Positions 1-5,977 of a DNA stretch of 6,916 bases are shown one piece after another (position 1 is the stretch's first letter; every line of letters begins with the position of its first letter). The translations under genes and the position numbers were made by a program. Origin of the DNA: Comamonadaceae bacterium (GTDB taxonomy: Bacteria > Pseudomonadota > Gammaproteobacteria > Burkholderiales > Burkholderiaceae_C); contig CANCCE010000147.1 in NCBI GenBank assembly GCA_947374505.1, forward strand, positions 1-6,916. The letters run 5' to 3'. The notes below the pieces were generated by a model. The model saw only the letters and a list, made by a program, of their open reading frames with translations. It was not told the origin of the DNA and ran no database searches.

Positions 1-1064
1 GAGCTCACCCCGGGCTTCAGGGCAGCCACTGCGCTGAGCAATTCAGTGACATTGCTCACCGGCTTGTCGGCCACCGCTGTGATCACATCGCCAGGTCGTA
101 TCCCGGCTGCTGCCGCGGGTCCGTTTTGCAGCACTCCCGTGATGATGACACCACTTTTGGCTGAGATGTTGAAGGTTTGGGCCAGTTCAGCGTTTAACTC
201 TTGGGGTTCGACACCAATCCAGCCGCGCGTCACCTGACCGTACTTGACGATGCTTTCCAGCACTTGGCGGGCGGTCGACACCGGAATGGCAAAGCCGATG
301 CCCATGGAGCCGCCAGAGCGTGAATAAATGGCTGTGTTGATGCCCAGCAAGCGGCCTTGCGTGTCCACCAGCGCGCCCCCAGAATTGCCCGGGTTGATGG
401 CTGCATCGGTCTGGATGAAATTCTCAAATACGTTGATGCCCAGCTGGCTCCGGCCAAGTGCGCTGATGATGCCGCCGGTGACGGTTTGCCCGACACCGAA
501 GGGGTTGCCGATGGCCAGTACCTGGTCGCCAATTTCAATTGACTCGGAACTGCCCAGCACGATGACCGGCAGCTTGTCCAGCTCGATCTTAAGGATCGCG
601 AGGTCGGTTTCAGGATCTGTACCGATGACTTTGGCTTTGGCTTTGCGCGAATCGATGAGGATGACTTCGATGTCGTCAGCGCCTTCAACCACATGGTTGT
701 TGGTGAGGATGTAGCCGTTCGGGCTGACGATCACGCCGCTGCCCAGCCCGACTTGCGTTTCGTTGCGAACCTGATCACCAAAGAAAAAGCGGAACCAGGG
801 GTCCTCAGTGTTGGCTGTGCGGGCAGCAGCTTTGCTGGCAATGATGCTGACGACAGCGCCCGAGGCGGCTTTGGCGGCCGTGCTGAAACTTCCGGGTGCG
901 CCGCCTGCGATCTTGCCCGTGCTGCTGGCAGGTGCTTCGATCACCGTGAGTGAGTCAAGGTTGCTGCCGCGCTGTAACCACTGGGGTTTCAAGCTGATAA
1001 GCACAAAATAAACCGCCAGCAAGATGGTTACCAGCTGTGAAAACAAGAGCCAAGATCTGCGCAT
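1..1064 (-). CDS. DegS/HtrA-like membrane-anchored serine protease (S1C family), C-terminus cut by window edge
   Basis: Trypsin-like HtrA-family endopeptidase, expected to be anchored in the inner membrane and to face the periplasm, where it would cleave misfolded or regulatory proteins. The reading frame runs from ATG at 1064 to the left edge (354 codons visible). MRR is followed by one hydrophobic segment at about residues 5-25, then a low-complexity linker, the protease domain (about 65-275) and the start of one PDZ domain (about 282 onward). The catalytic triad is complete: His124 in TNNHVV, Asp154 in TDLAIL, Ser228 in GNSGG. Compared with E. coli DegS (355 aa), only about 25-30 residues of the single PDZ domain should be missing. 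The start is well fixed, because an in-frame TGA lies at 1083-1085, only seven codons upstream. No clear Shine-Dalgarno sequence precedes it. The single anchor and apparently single PDZ favour DegS over the soluble two-PDZ DegP/DegQ. Whether it cleaves an RseA-type anti-sigma factor cannot be read here. Confidence 0.93.
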   Translation of the reverse strand, partial: MRRSWLLFSQLVTILLAVYFVLISLKPQWLQRGSNLDSLTVIEAPASSTGKIAGGAPGSFSTAAKAASGAVVSIIASKAAARTANTEDPWFRFFFGDQVRNETQVGLGSGVIVSPNGYILTNNHVVEGADDIEVILIDSRKAKAKVIGTDPETDLAILKIELDKLPVIVLGSSESIEIGDQVLAIGNPFGVGQTVTGGIISALGRSQLGINVFENFIQTDAAINPGNSGGALVDTQGRLLGINTAIYSRSGGSMGIGFAIPVSTARQVLESIVKYGQVTRGWIGVEPQELNAELAQTFNISAKSGVIITGVLQNGPAAAAGIRPGDVITAVADKPVSNVTELLSAVAALKPGVS

Positions 1065-1218
1065 GGTGGTGAGTGCCAAAAATCAAAAAATGTGAAAAAA
1101 CAGTTTGCATGAAAGTTCGAGACTGAAATGCAGACAGGTGATTTTGACTGATTGGCCAGGTGATGAGCAGCACAGCGGCGCAATAGCCATCGGTTGGCGG
1201 GTTCCCAAGATGCCAACA

Positions 1219-1255
1219 GTGTGATCAGCCTGATAATCCGGACTCAGGCTCACAC
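1219..1255. repeat. Bulged 12-bp inverted repeat upstream of the Nif3-like gene
   Basis: The left arm is GTGTGA (1219-1224) plus GCCTGA (1228-1233). The right arm is TCAGGC (1244-1249) plus TCACAC (1250-1255). All 12 positions pair, with a 3-nt TCA bulge on the left side and a 10-nt loop. The right arm is not followed by a T-run on either strand, so it does not look like an intrinsic terminator. It sits about 58 nt before the GTG start. It could be an operator for a dimeric regulator or a structured 5' leader; the sequence alone does not decide. Confidence 0.6.
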
Positions 1256-1301
1256 AGGCCAATGGATGTGAAAAAATGGTATTTCTAAGCGAACCCATCA
1301 C

Positions 1302-1305
1302 AGGA
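1302..1305 (+). promoter_or_regulatory. Ribosome-binding site supporting the GTG start at 1314
   Basis: AGGA lies 8 nt before the GTG at 1314. This favours GTG over the in-frame ATG at 1335, which has only a weak purine stretch (AAAGAAG) in front of it. Confidence 0.55.
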
Positions 1306-1313
1306 AAAGCGTC

Positions 1314-2123
1314 GTGACAACACCCAAAGAAGCGATGACCGAAGGCGTCTCCAGAGCTGAGCTGCTGACGACCTTCAACACTTTGCTGCAGCCAGAGCTT
1401 TTCAAGGATTACGGCCCGAACGGGCTTCAGGTGGAGGGCAAGGCAAGGGTGCGCCGTATCGTTTCTGGCGTGACGGCCAGCTTGGCGCTGGTTGAAGCTG
1501 CGGTGGCTTGGCAAGCCGATGCGATTTTTGTCCATCACGGGCTTTTTTGGCGCGGGCAGGACGGTCGCGTCACAGGTTGGATGAAACAGCGGCTGGCGCT
1601 GCTGCTGGCGCATGACATCAATCTTTTTGCGTATCACCTGCCGCTCGACGCGCACCCGGTACTGGGCAATAACGCGCAGCTTGGGCGGATTCTCGGCTTG
1701 GTTTCTCACGAGGGTGAAGCGGGGCGCTTTGGCGAGTCGGGGTTGGGGTTCATGGGTCGCCGTTTGTCTGGTGATGGTTTTGACAGCGCTGAAAGTCTGG
1801 CCAACCATGTCTCCACCTTGCTGCAGCGGCAGGTGGTGCTAGTCGATCGGTTGGCCAATCAAAAGTCTGTCATTCAAAATATCGCTTGGTGCACGGGCGG
1901 TGCTCAAGGTTATTTTGAAGCTGCCATCGAGGCCGGCGCGGATGTGTTCATCACGGGTGAAATTTCTGAGCCGCAGGCCCACTATGCCCGTGAGATGGGC
2001 GTGGCTTATATCGCTTGTGGCCACCACGCCTCTGAGCGCTACGGCGCGCAAGCCGTGGCCGCTCATGTGGCAACGCAATGCGGCTTGCTGCATCAATTCA
2101 TCGACATCGACAATCCAGCCTGA
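1314..2123 (+). CDS. Nif3/YbgI-family dinuclear metal-centre protein
   Basis: Member of the Nif3 (YbgI, DUF34) family, cytoplasmic proteins that form hexameric rings with a two-metal site and whose reaction is still unsettled. The 269 residues are close to the usual 247-270. The N-terminal signature LLQPELFKDYGPNGLQVEG spans residues 24-42. Metal-ligand candidates are His74-His75 in FVHHGLFW, Asp112 in YHLPLDAHP, and His237 with Glu241 in CGHHASERYG; these match the spacing of the E. coli YbgI ligands. The start is uncertain: GTG at 1314 has an AGGA box, but homologues that I recall begin nearer the ATG at 1335 (residue 8), giving 262 aa. The gene ends 14 nt before the PdxA-family gene on the same strand, so the two are probably co-transcribed. 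The link between them is inferred from position only. An old name, GTP cyclohydrolase I type 2, should not be taken as an established activity. Confidence 0.93.
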   Translation: MTTPKEAMTEGVSRAELLTTFNTLLQPELFKDYGPNGLQVEGKARVRRIVSGVTASLALVEAAVAWQADAIFVHHGLFWRGQDGRVTGWMKQRLALLLAHDINLFAYHLPLDAHPVLGNNAQLGRILGLVSHEGEAGRFGESGLGFMGRRLSGDGFDSAESLANHVSTLLQRQVVLVDRLANQKSVIQNIAWCTGGAQGYFEAAIEAGADVFITGEISEPQAHYAREMGVAYIACGHHASERYGAQAVAAHVATQCGLLHQFIDIDNPA

Positions 2124-2137
2124 ACCGCCTGAACGAC

Positions 2138-3187
2138 ATGAACAAAGCACTTCCATTTCTGATCACCATGGGCGATGCCGCGGGCATTGGCCCAGAAATC
2201 ATTGCCAAAGCATTCGTTGAGTCACCTGAAGACTTGGCGGGCTGCATCGTGGTGGGTGACGTTGCGGTGATGCGCCGGGCCGCGCAGTTGGCCGCGAATT
2301 GGTTCAAAAGGCCTGTTCAGGCGGTTGCCGAACTGTCGAGTCTGGCCGATAGACCAAGCGTGCCGCCGCATTGCATCGGCGTATGGCAAGGCTGCCGGCT
2401 GGCGGCTCCGCCGGCCTATGGCCAAATCAGCGCCGAGTCGGGTCGTGCCGCAGCCGAATGCATCGTCGTTGCCGCGCGCGCGGTGTTGTCGGGTCAGGCG
2501 CGCGGCATGGTCACCGCACCGATCAATAAAGAAGCGCTGGCGGCAGCGGGCGGTGAGTACGCCCGTTTCCCGGGGCACACAGAAATGTTGCAAGCACAAG
2601 CGGCGACCTTTCTTGCTAAGCCGGTCGCTCAAGTGCCGGTGCGCATGATGTTGGCCAACCCCGAGCTGAAAACTGTGCTGGTCAGCATCCATGTGTCGCT
2701 GCGTGAAGCGATCGAGGCGGTGCGTTTCGAGACGGTGTTTGAGACGCTGCAGATCACCCACGCTGCGCTGAGTCAGGTGTTGGGTCGAGCGCCCAAGATC
2801 GGTGTGGCCGGTTTGAATCCGCATGCCGGCGAAGGCGGTCTTTTCGGGCGTGAAGAAATAGAGATCATTGCGCCGGCCATCGCTGCTGCGCAAGCTGCAG
2901 GGATCCACGCGAGTGGCCCGTTCGCCCCCGACACCGTGTTCATGCGTGCCCGTGCCAAAGACGGTCAAGCCGGTGAGTTCGATGTGGTGCTGGCTATGTA
3001 TCACGACCAGGGGCTGATCCCGGTGAAGTACATGGGGGTGGAGCAGGGCGTGAATGTCACCTTGGGTTTGCCTTTGTTGCGCACCAGCCCGGATCATGGG
3101 ACGGCTTTTGATATGGCGGGGACGGGTCGGGCAGATGCCGCCAGTCTGTTGGCGGCTATCCGCATGGCGCGCTCAATGGCGTATTAA
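2138..3187 (+). CDS. pdxA: PdxA-family 4-phosphate dehydrogenase (4-hydroxythreonine-4-phosphate dehydrogenase or PdxA2-like)
   Basis: NAD(P)-dependent, metal-dependent cytoplasmic dehydrogenase. Classical PdxA oxidises and decarboxylates 4-phosphohydroxy-L-threonine in pyridoxal-phosphate synthesis. The frame gives 349 aa (E. coli PdxA has 329). Family landmarks are ITMGDAAGIGPE (residues 9-20), TAPINKE (126-132), FPGHTEML (144-151), GLNPHAGEGG (225-234), MYHDQGLIPVKYMG (287-300) and GVNVTLGLPLLRTSPDHGTA (304-323). Metal-binding histidine candidates are His147, His185 and His289. The MGDxAGIGPE and TAPINKE/FPGHTE wording is closer to what I recall of PdxA2-type enzymes (D-threonate/erythronate 4-phosphate) than to E. 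coli PdxA, so the substrate is open. An in-frame ATG at 2078 lies inside the upstream gene and is less likely. No Shine-Dalgarno precedes 2138, suggesting coupling to termination of the Nif3-like gene 14 nt upstream. The stop overlaps the convergent mscL stop. Confidence 0.92.
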   Translation: MNKALPFLITMGDAAGIGPEIIAKAFVESPEDLAGCIVVGDVAVMRRAAQLAANWFKRPVQAVAELSSLADRPSVPPHCIGVWQGCRLAAPPAYGQISAESGRAAAECIVVAARAVLSGQARGMVTAPINKEALAAAGGEYARFPGHTEMLQAQAATFLAKPVAQVPVRMMLANPELKTVLVSIHVSLREAIEAVRFETVFETLQITHAALSQVLGRAPKIGVAGLNPHAGEGGLFGREEIEIIAPAIAAAQAAGIHASGPFAPDTVFMRARAKDGQAGEFDVVLAMYHDQGLIPVKYMGVEQGVNVTLGLPLLRTSPDHGTAFDMAGTGRADAASLLAAIRMARSMAY

Positions 3188-3615
3188 TGGCGTTTTAAGC
3201 TGTCACGAATTTCCCGCAAAAGCACAACATCCTCAGGGGTGACAGCTGCTGGAACAGGGTCTTGCGCGTGCGATTTTTTCAACCGGTTGATCTGCTTGAC
3301 CATGAAGAAAATAATGAACGCCAGGATGGCAAAATTAACAGAGACAGTGATGAAGTTGCCGTAAGCCAAAACCGGAACGCCAGCTTTTTTGAGGCTCTCC
3401 AGCGTGCGGACGACGCCAAAAGGGACCTCACCCAACACCCAGAAAAGGTTGGCAAAGTCGAGCTTTCCCACCACGGCACCGATGATCGGCATGATCAGGT
3501 CGGTCACCACCGAATCGACGATCTTCCCGAAGGCAGCGCCGATAATGACACCAACTGCCAAGTCGATCACATTGCCCTTGATGGCAAACGCCTTGAACTC
3601 TTGCATCATGCTCAT
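3184..3615 (-). CDS. mscL: Large-conductance mechanosensitive channel MscL
   Basis: Homopentameric inner-membrane channel that opens under membrane tension and releases solutes during hypo-osmotic shock. The product is 143 aa (E. coli 136). The N-terminal amphipathic helix MSMMQEFKAFAIKGNVIDLA leads into TM1 (about residues 16-46, with VGVIIGAAFGKIV and the conserved IMP). A short periplasmic loop follows, then TM2 (about 86-108, GNFITVSVNFAILAFIIFF), a charged stretch QINRLKK, and a C-terminal helix ending EIRDSLKR, all in family order. ATG at 3615 is chosen because AAGGA sits 5 nt upstream; the second ATG at 3609 would be 11 nt away. Any extension further upstream (to 3741) lacks family similarity. 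The gene is transcribed alone, divergent from petA and convergent with the PdxA-family gene, whose stop it overlaps by 4 nt. Confidence 0.97.
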   Translation of the reverse strand: MSMMQEFKAFAIKGNVIDLAVGVIIGAAFGKIVDSVVTDLIMPIIGAVVGKLDFANLFWVLGEVPFGVVRTLESLKKAGVPVLAYGNFITVSVNFAILAFIIFFMVKQINRLKKSHAQDPVPAAVTPEDVVLLREIRDSLKRH

Positions 3616-3620
3616 GGGGT

Positions 3621-3625
3621 TCCTT
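3621..3625 (-). promoter_or_regulatory. mscL ribosome-binding site
   Basis: On the minus strand the sequence reads AAAAAGGAACCCC before ATG. AAGGA is 5 nt from the start at 3615, which decides this start over the longer open frame reaching 3741 and over the ATG at 3609. Confidence 0.75.
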
Positions 3626-3779
3626 TTTGTAAGTTGAAAAGCCAGTGGGGCCGACCTCACTGATTGCGGATTGTGGTGTGTTGACCGATAAGACAACAGC
3701 CTTGGATGGCAGTTTTTGCGTAGGAGAAGGGTGCCAAGCATGTCCCGGAGCCAAGATGTCCAGGTATTCGTTCAAGAAG

Positions 3780-3810
3780 CTGAAAGTCACGTTCTCTGCT
3801 CCGCTACAAT
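3780..3810 (+). promoter_or_regulatory. Probable sigma70-type promoter of petABC
   Basis: TACAAT at 3805-3810 (in GCTACAAT) is a strong -10 box with 5 of 6 matches to TATAAT. The best -35 candidate, CTGAAA at 3780-3785, is weaker (4 of 6 matches to TTGACA) and has a long 19-nt spacer. Transcription would begin near 3817 and leave a leader of about 45 nt before petA. The spacer 3616-3861 holds nothing else I can support; the mscL promoter should be on its other strand. Confidence 0.5.
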
Positions 3811-3851
3811 GCCGGGTTGATCACAATAAGCCTTTTTCAAGCGAGTTCTTG

Positions 3852-3856
3852 AAGGA
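3852..3856 (+). promoter_or_regulatory. petA ribosome-binding site
   Basis: AAGGA ends 5 nt before the petA ATG at 3862, consistent with strong initiation of the first operon gene. Confidence 0.75.
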
Positions 3857-3861
3857 ATTTC

Positions 3862-4497
3862 ATGACCCAAGCCAGCGTTAAATCAAGCATTGTTGCGCCA
3901 CCAGGTGTAGCAGTCGACCATCAAAAAAGAAATTGGATTGTTGCTACATGTGCCGTCGGTGGCGCAGGTGTTGCTGCTGTCGCAGTCCCTTTTGTGAGTA
4001 CTTTTCAGCCTTCTGAGCGCGCTAAAGCCGCCGGTGCAGCGGTCGAGGTGGATATCTCTACCATCAAGCCCGGTGAAAAATTGACGGTCGAATGGCGCGG
4101 TAAGCCGGTCTGGATCTTCCGCCGCACGCCTGAGCAATTGGCAGCTTTGAGCAAGGTCGACGATCAGCTTGCCGATCCGAATTCTGAGCGCAAACAGAGC
4201 GAGTTGACGCCAGCCTACGCCCGCAACATCAATCGATCGATCAAGCCCGAGGTCATGGTGGCAGTGGGTATTTGCACGCACCTCGGTTGTTCGCCAGTGG
4301 ATAAATTCCAAACGGGCGCTCAGCCGTCCTTGCCTGAAGACTGGCACGGCGGTTTTTTGTGCCCTTGCCACGGTTCGACCTTCGATATGGCCGGACGCGT
4401 CTACAAAAACAAGCCCGCACCCGACAATCTGGAGGTGCCTCCCCACATGTACCTGTCAGAAACCCGGTTGCTGATTGGCGAAGATAAAAAGGCCTGA
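3862..4497 (+). CDS. petA: Ubiquinol-cytochrome c reductase, Rieske iron-sulfur subunit
   Basis: The [2Fe-2S] subunit of the cytochrome bc1 complex. It takes one electron from quinol at the Qo site of cytochrome b and passes it to cytochrome c1. The product has 211 aa. The N-terminal anchor runs from about residue 25 to 47 (WIVATCAVGGAGVAAVAVPF), followed by the hinge with SERAKAAGA and the soluble cluster domain. Cluster-binding boxes are CTHLGC (138-143) and CPCHGS (167-172). Cys138, His140, Cys167 and His170 are the iron ligands, and Cys143 and Cys169 the structural disulfide. The proteobacterial insertion between hinge and first box (about 95-125) is present. The Tat-type signal has Lys22-Arg23 in place of the usual Arg-Arg. 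The gene leads the operon, with petB 63 nt downstream. Confidence 0.98.
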   Translation: MTQASVKSSIVAPPGVAVDHQKRNWIVATCAVGGAGVAAVAVPFVSTFQPSERAKAAGAAVEVDISTIKPGEKLTVEWRGKPVWIFRRTPEQLAALSKVDDQLADPNSERKQSELTPAYARNINRSIKPEVMVAVGICTHLGCSPVDKFQTGAQPSLPEDWHGGFLCPCHGSTFDMAGRVYKNKPAPDNLEVPPHMYLSETRLLIGEDKKA

Positions 4498-4550
4498 AGC
4501 TTGTCTGAATCCCTTTCGCGTCACTACGTGGACTGGCTTCGTAACTGAGT

Positions 4551-4554
4551 AGGA
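4551..4554 (+). promoter_or_regulatory. petB ribosome-binding site
   Basis: AGGA in the 63-nt petA-petB gap ends 6 nt before the ATG at 4561. The rest of the gap shows no terminator. Confidence 0.7.
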
Positions 4555-4560
4555 ACTGTT

Positions 4561-5961
4561 ATGGCTGAATTCAAAGAAATTTCCCCCGACGCGCCCGTAG
4601 GCGCCAAACTGTTGAACTGGGTTGACAACCGTTTCCCCGCCAGCAAGCTCTACAACGAGCACGTAGGCGAGTACTACGCACCGAAGAACTTCAACTTCTG
4701 GTACGTTTTCGGCTCACTGGCGCTCTTGATTCTGGTGATCCAAATCGTTACCGGCATCTTTTTGACGATGCACTACAAGCCAGACGCCGCCTTGGCCTTC
4801 GGCTCGGTCGAATACATCATGCGCGACGTCCCTTGGGGCTGGTTGATTCGCTATATGCACTCGACAGGCGCCAGTGCGTTTTTCATTGTGGTGTATTTGC
4901 ACATGTTCCGCGGCCTGATGTACGGCAGCTACCGCAAACCGCGCGAGCTGATCTGGATTTTCGGCTGTGCCATTTTCTTGGCATTGATGGCAGAAGCTTT
5001 CATGGGTTATTTGTTGCCTTGGGGCCAGATGAGCTACTGGGGTGCTCAGGTGATCGTCAACTTGTTCGCGGCCATTCCTTTCATTGGCCCTGATCTGGCA
5101 CTGCTGATCCGCGGCGACTTCGTGGTGGGCGACGCCACTTTGAACCGCTTCTTCGCATTCCATGTGATTGCTGTGCCGCTGGTGCTGCTGGGCCTGGTGG
5201 TGGCGCATTTGATCGCGCTGCATGAAGTCGGCTCGAACAACCCTGATGGCGTTGAAATCAAAGCCCACAAAGATGCCAAAGGCAACCCGCTCGACGGCAT
5301 TCCATTTCATCCTTACTACACGGTGCACGACATTTTTGCCGTCAGCGTGTTCCTGATGATCTTCACTGCAGTGATCTTCTTTGCGCCTGAGGCAGGCGGC
5401 TACTTCTTGGAGTACAACAACTTCATCCCGGCCGACTCACTGAAGACACCGTTGCACATCGCTCCAGTTTGGTATTTCACGCCGTTCTACTCGATGTTGC
5501 GCGCCATCACCGGCGAGATGATGTACGCCTTGGTGGCTTGCGTCGCTGCAGCGGCCGCTTTCACCGTGCTGAAGGGTCGTCTTGCCGCGTTCCTCAAGGC
5601 TGCGATTGCGCTGGTGGCTTTGCTGCTGGTCGCGTCCATGCTGGTGATCGACGCTAAATTCTGGGGTGTCGTGGTCATGGGTGGTGCGGTCATCATCTTG
5701 TTCTTCCTGCCTTGGCTGGACAACAGCGAAGTCAAGTCGATTCGTTACCGTCCCGATTGGCACAAATACCTCTACGCCGTTTTCGTGATTAATTTCATCG
5801 TTCTAGGCTACCTTGGCATCAAGCCACCGTCACCTGTCAACGAGCGTGTATCGCAAATCGGCACTTTGTTCTACTTTGGCTTTTTCTTCCTGATGCCTTG
5901 GTGGAGCCGTCTTGGTACGTTCAAGCCTGTGCCTGATCGCGTGACCTTTGCTGCCCACTGA
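4561..5961 (+). CDS. petB: Ubiquinol-cytochrome c reductase, cytochrome b subunit
   Basis: Polytopic inner-membrane subunit carrying both b haems and the Qo and Qi quinone sites of the bc1 complex. The product has 466 aa (379 in bovine mitochondria). Four haem ligands are visible: His100 and His114 in helix B (YMHSTGASAFFIVVYLHMFR), His201 and His216 in helix D. Helices A-D lie at about 45-71, 95-120, 130-152 and 197-222, and helix E at about 255-275. The Qo motif is PVWY at 302-305, where most relatives have PEWY. Two further hydrophobic segments (about 317-337 and 342-363) stand before the segment that aligns with helix F (about 367-386). Helices G (about 402-420) and H (about 433-448) follow. 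N-terminal and C-terminal halves are fused, as in bc1 complexes and unlike split b6/subunit IV. petC starts 16 nt after the stop. Confidence 0.98.
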   Translation: MAEFKEISPDAPVGAKLLNWVDNRFPASKLYNEHVGEYYAPKNFNFWYVFGSLALLILVIQIVTGIFLTMHYKPDAALAFGSVEYIMRDVPWGWLIRYMHSTGASAFFIVVYLHMFRGLMYGSYRKPRELIWIFGCAIFLALMAEAFMGYLLPWGQMSYWGAQVIVNLFAAIPFIGPDLALLIRGDFVVGDATLNRFFAFHVIAVPLVLLGLVVAHLIALHEVGSNNPDGVEIKAHKDAKGNPLDGIPFHPYYTVHDIFAVSVFLMIFTAVIFFAPEAGGYFLEYNNFIPADSLKTPLHIAPVWYFTPFYSMLRAITGEMMYALVACVAAAAAFTVLKGRLAAFLKAAIALVALLLVASMLVIDAKFWGVVVMGGAVIILFFLPWLDNSEVKSIRYRPDWHKYLYAVFVINFIVLGYLGIKPPSPVNERVSQIGTLFYFGFFFLMPWWSRLGTFKPVPDRVTFAAH

Positions 5962-5964
5962 GCC

Positions 5965-5969
5965 GGAGA
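5965..5969 (+). promoter_or_regulatory. petC ribosome-binding site
   Basis: GGAGA ends 8 nt before the ATG at 5978. It decides this start over the in-frame ATG at 5948, which lies inside petB and would put a charged decapeptide in front of the signal peptide. Confidence 0.7.
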
Positions 5970-5977
5970 CTAAGACC

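Larger units (their letters stand above)
1065..1313. promoter_or_regulatory. Divergent intergenic spacer between the protease and Nif3-like genes
   Basis: This 249-nt stretch separates two genes transcribed away from each other, so it should hold promoters for both. I could not find a convincing -35/-10 pair on either strand. It contains an 11-bp direct repeat ATGTGAAAAAA at 1090-1100 and 1266-1276, and a bulged hairpin at 1219-1255. No small gene with a plausible ribosome-binding site is visible. Confidence 0.45.

Noticed and set aside
1220..1254. CRP-type site TGTGA...TCACA
   Set aside because: The two half-sites are 25 nt apart instead of 6, so this is better explained as part of the bulged hairpin.
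1083..1808. 241-codon open frame on the minus strand over the Nif3-like gene and the spacer
   Set aside because: It overlaps a well-supported gene in antisense, has no recognisable motif and no ribosome-binding site.
2222..3097. 291-codon open frame on the minus strand across the PdxA-family gene
   Set aside because: It is antisense to a gene with full family motifs; its His/Arg/Gln-rich product looks like a codon-bias shadow and resembles no family I know.
3670..3696. mscL promoter candidate (minus strand TTGTCT and CACAAT)
   Set aside because: The spacer is only 15 nt and the -10 box is poor; not enough to annotate.
3616..3741. N-terminal extension of mscL to an ATG at 3741
   Set aside because: The extra 42 residues do not resemble MscL, and a clear AAGGA box sits right before the family-typical start at 3615.
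4714..5328. 204-codon minus-strand frame inside petB, and a similar 187-codon one inside petA (3883-4446)
   Set aside because: Both lie wholly inside conserved genes on the other strand, and their composition is that of antisense shadows.
5948..5977. Earlier petC start at 5948
   Set aside because: It overlaps petB and would place a charged decapeptide before the signal peptide; GGAGA supports 5978.
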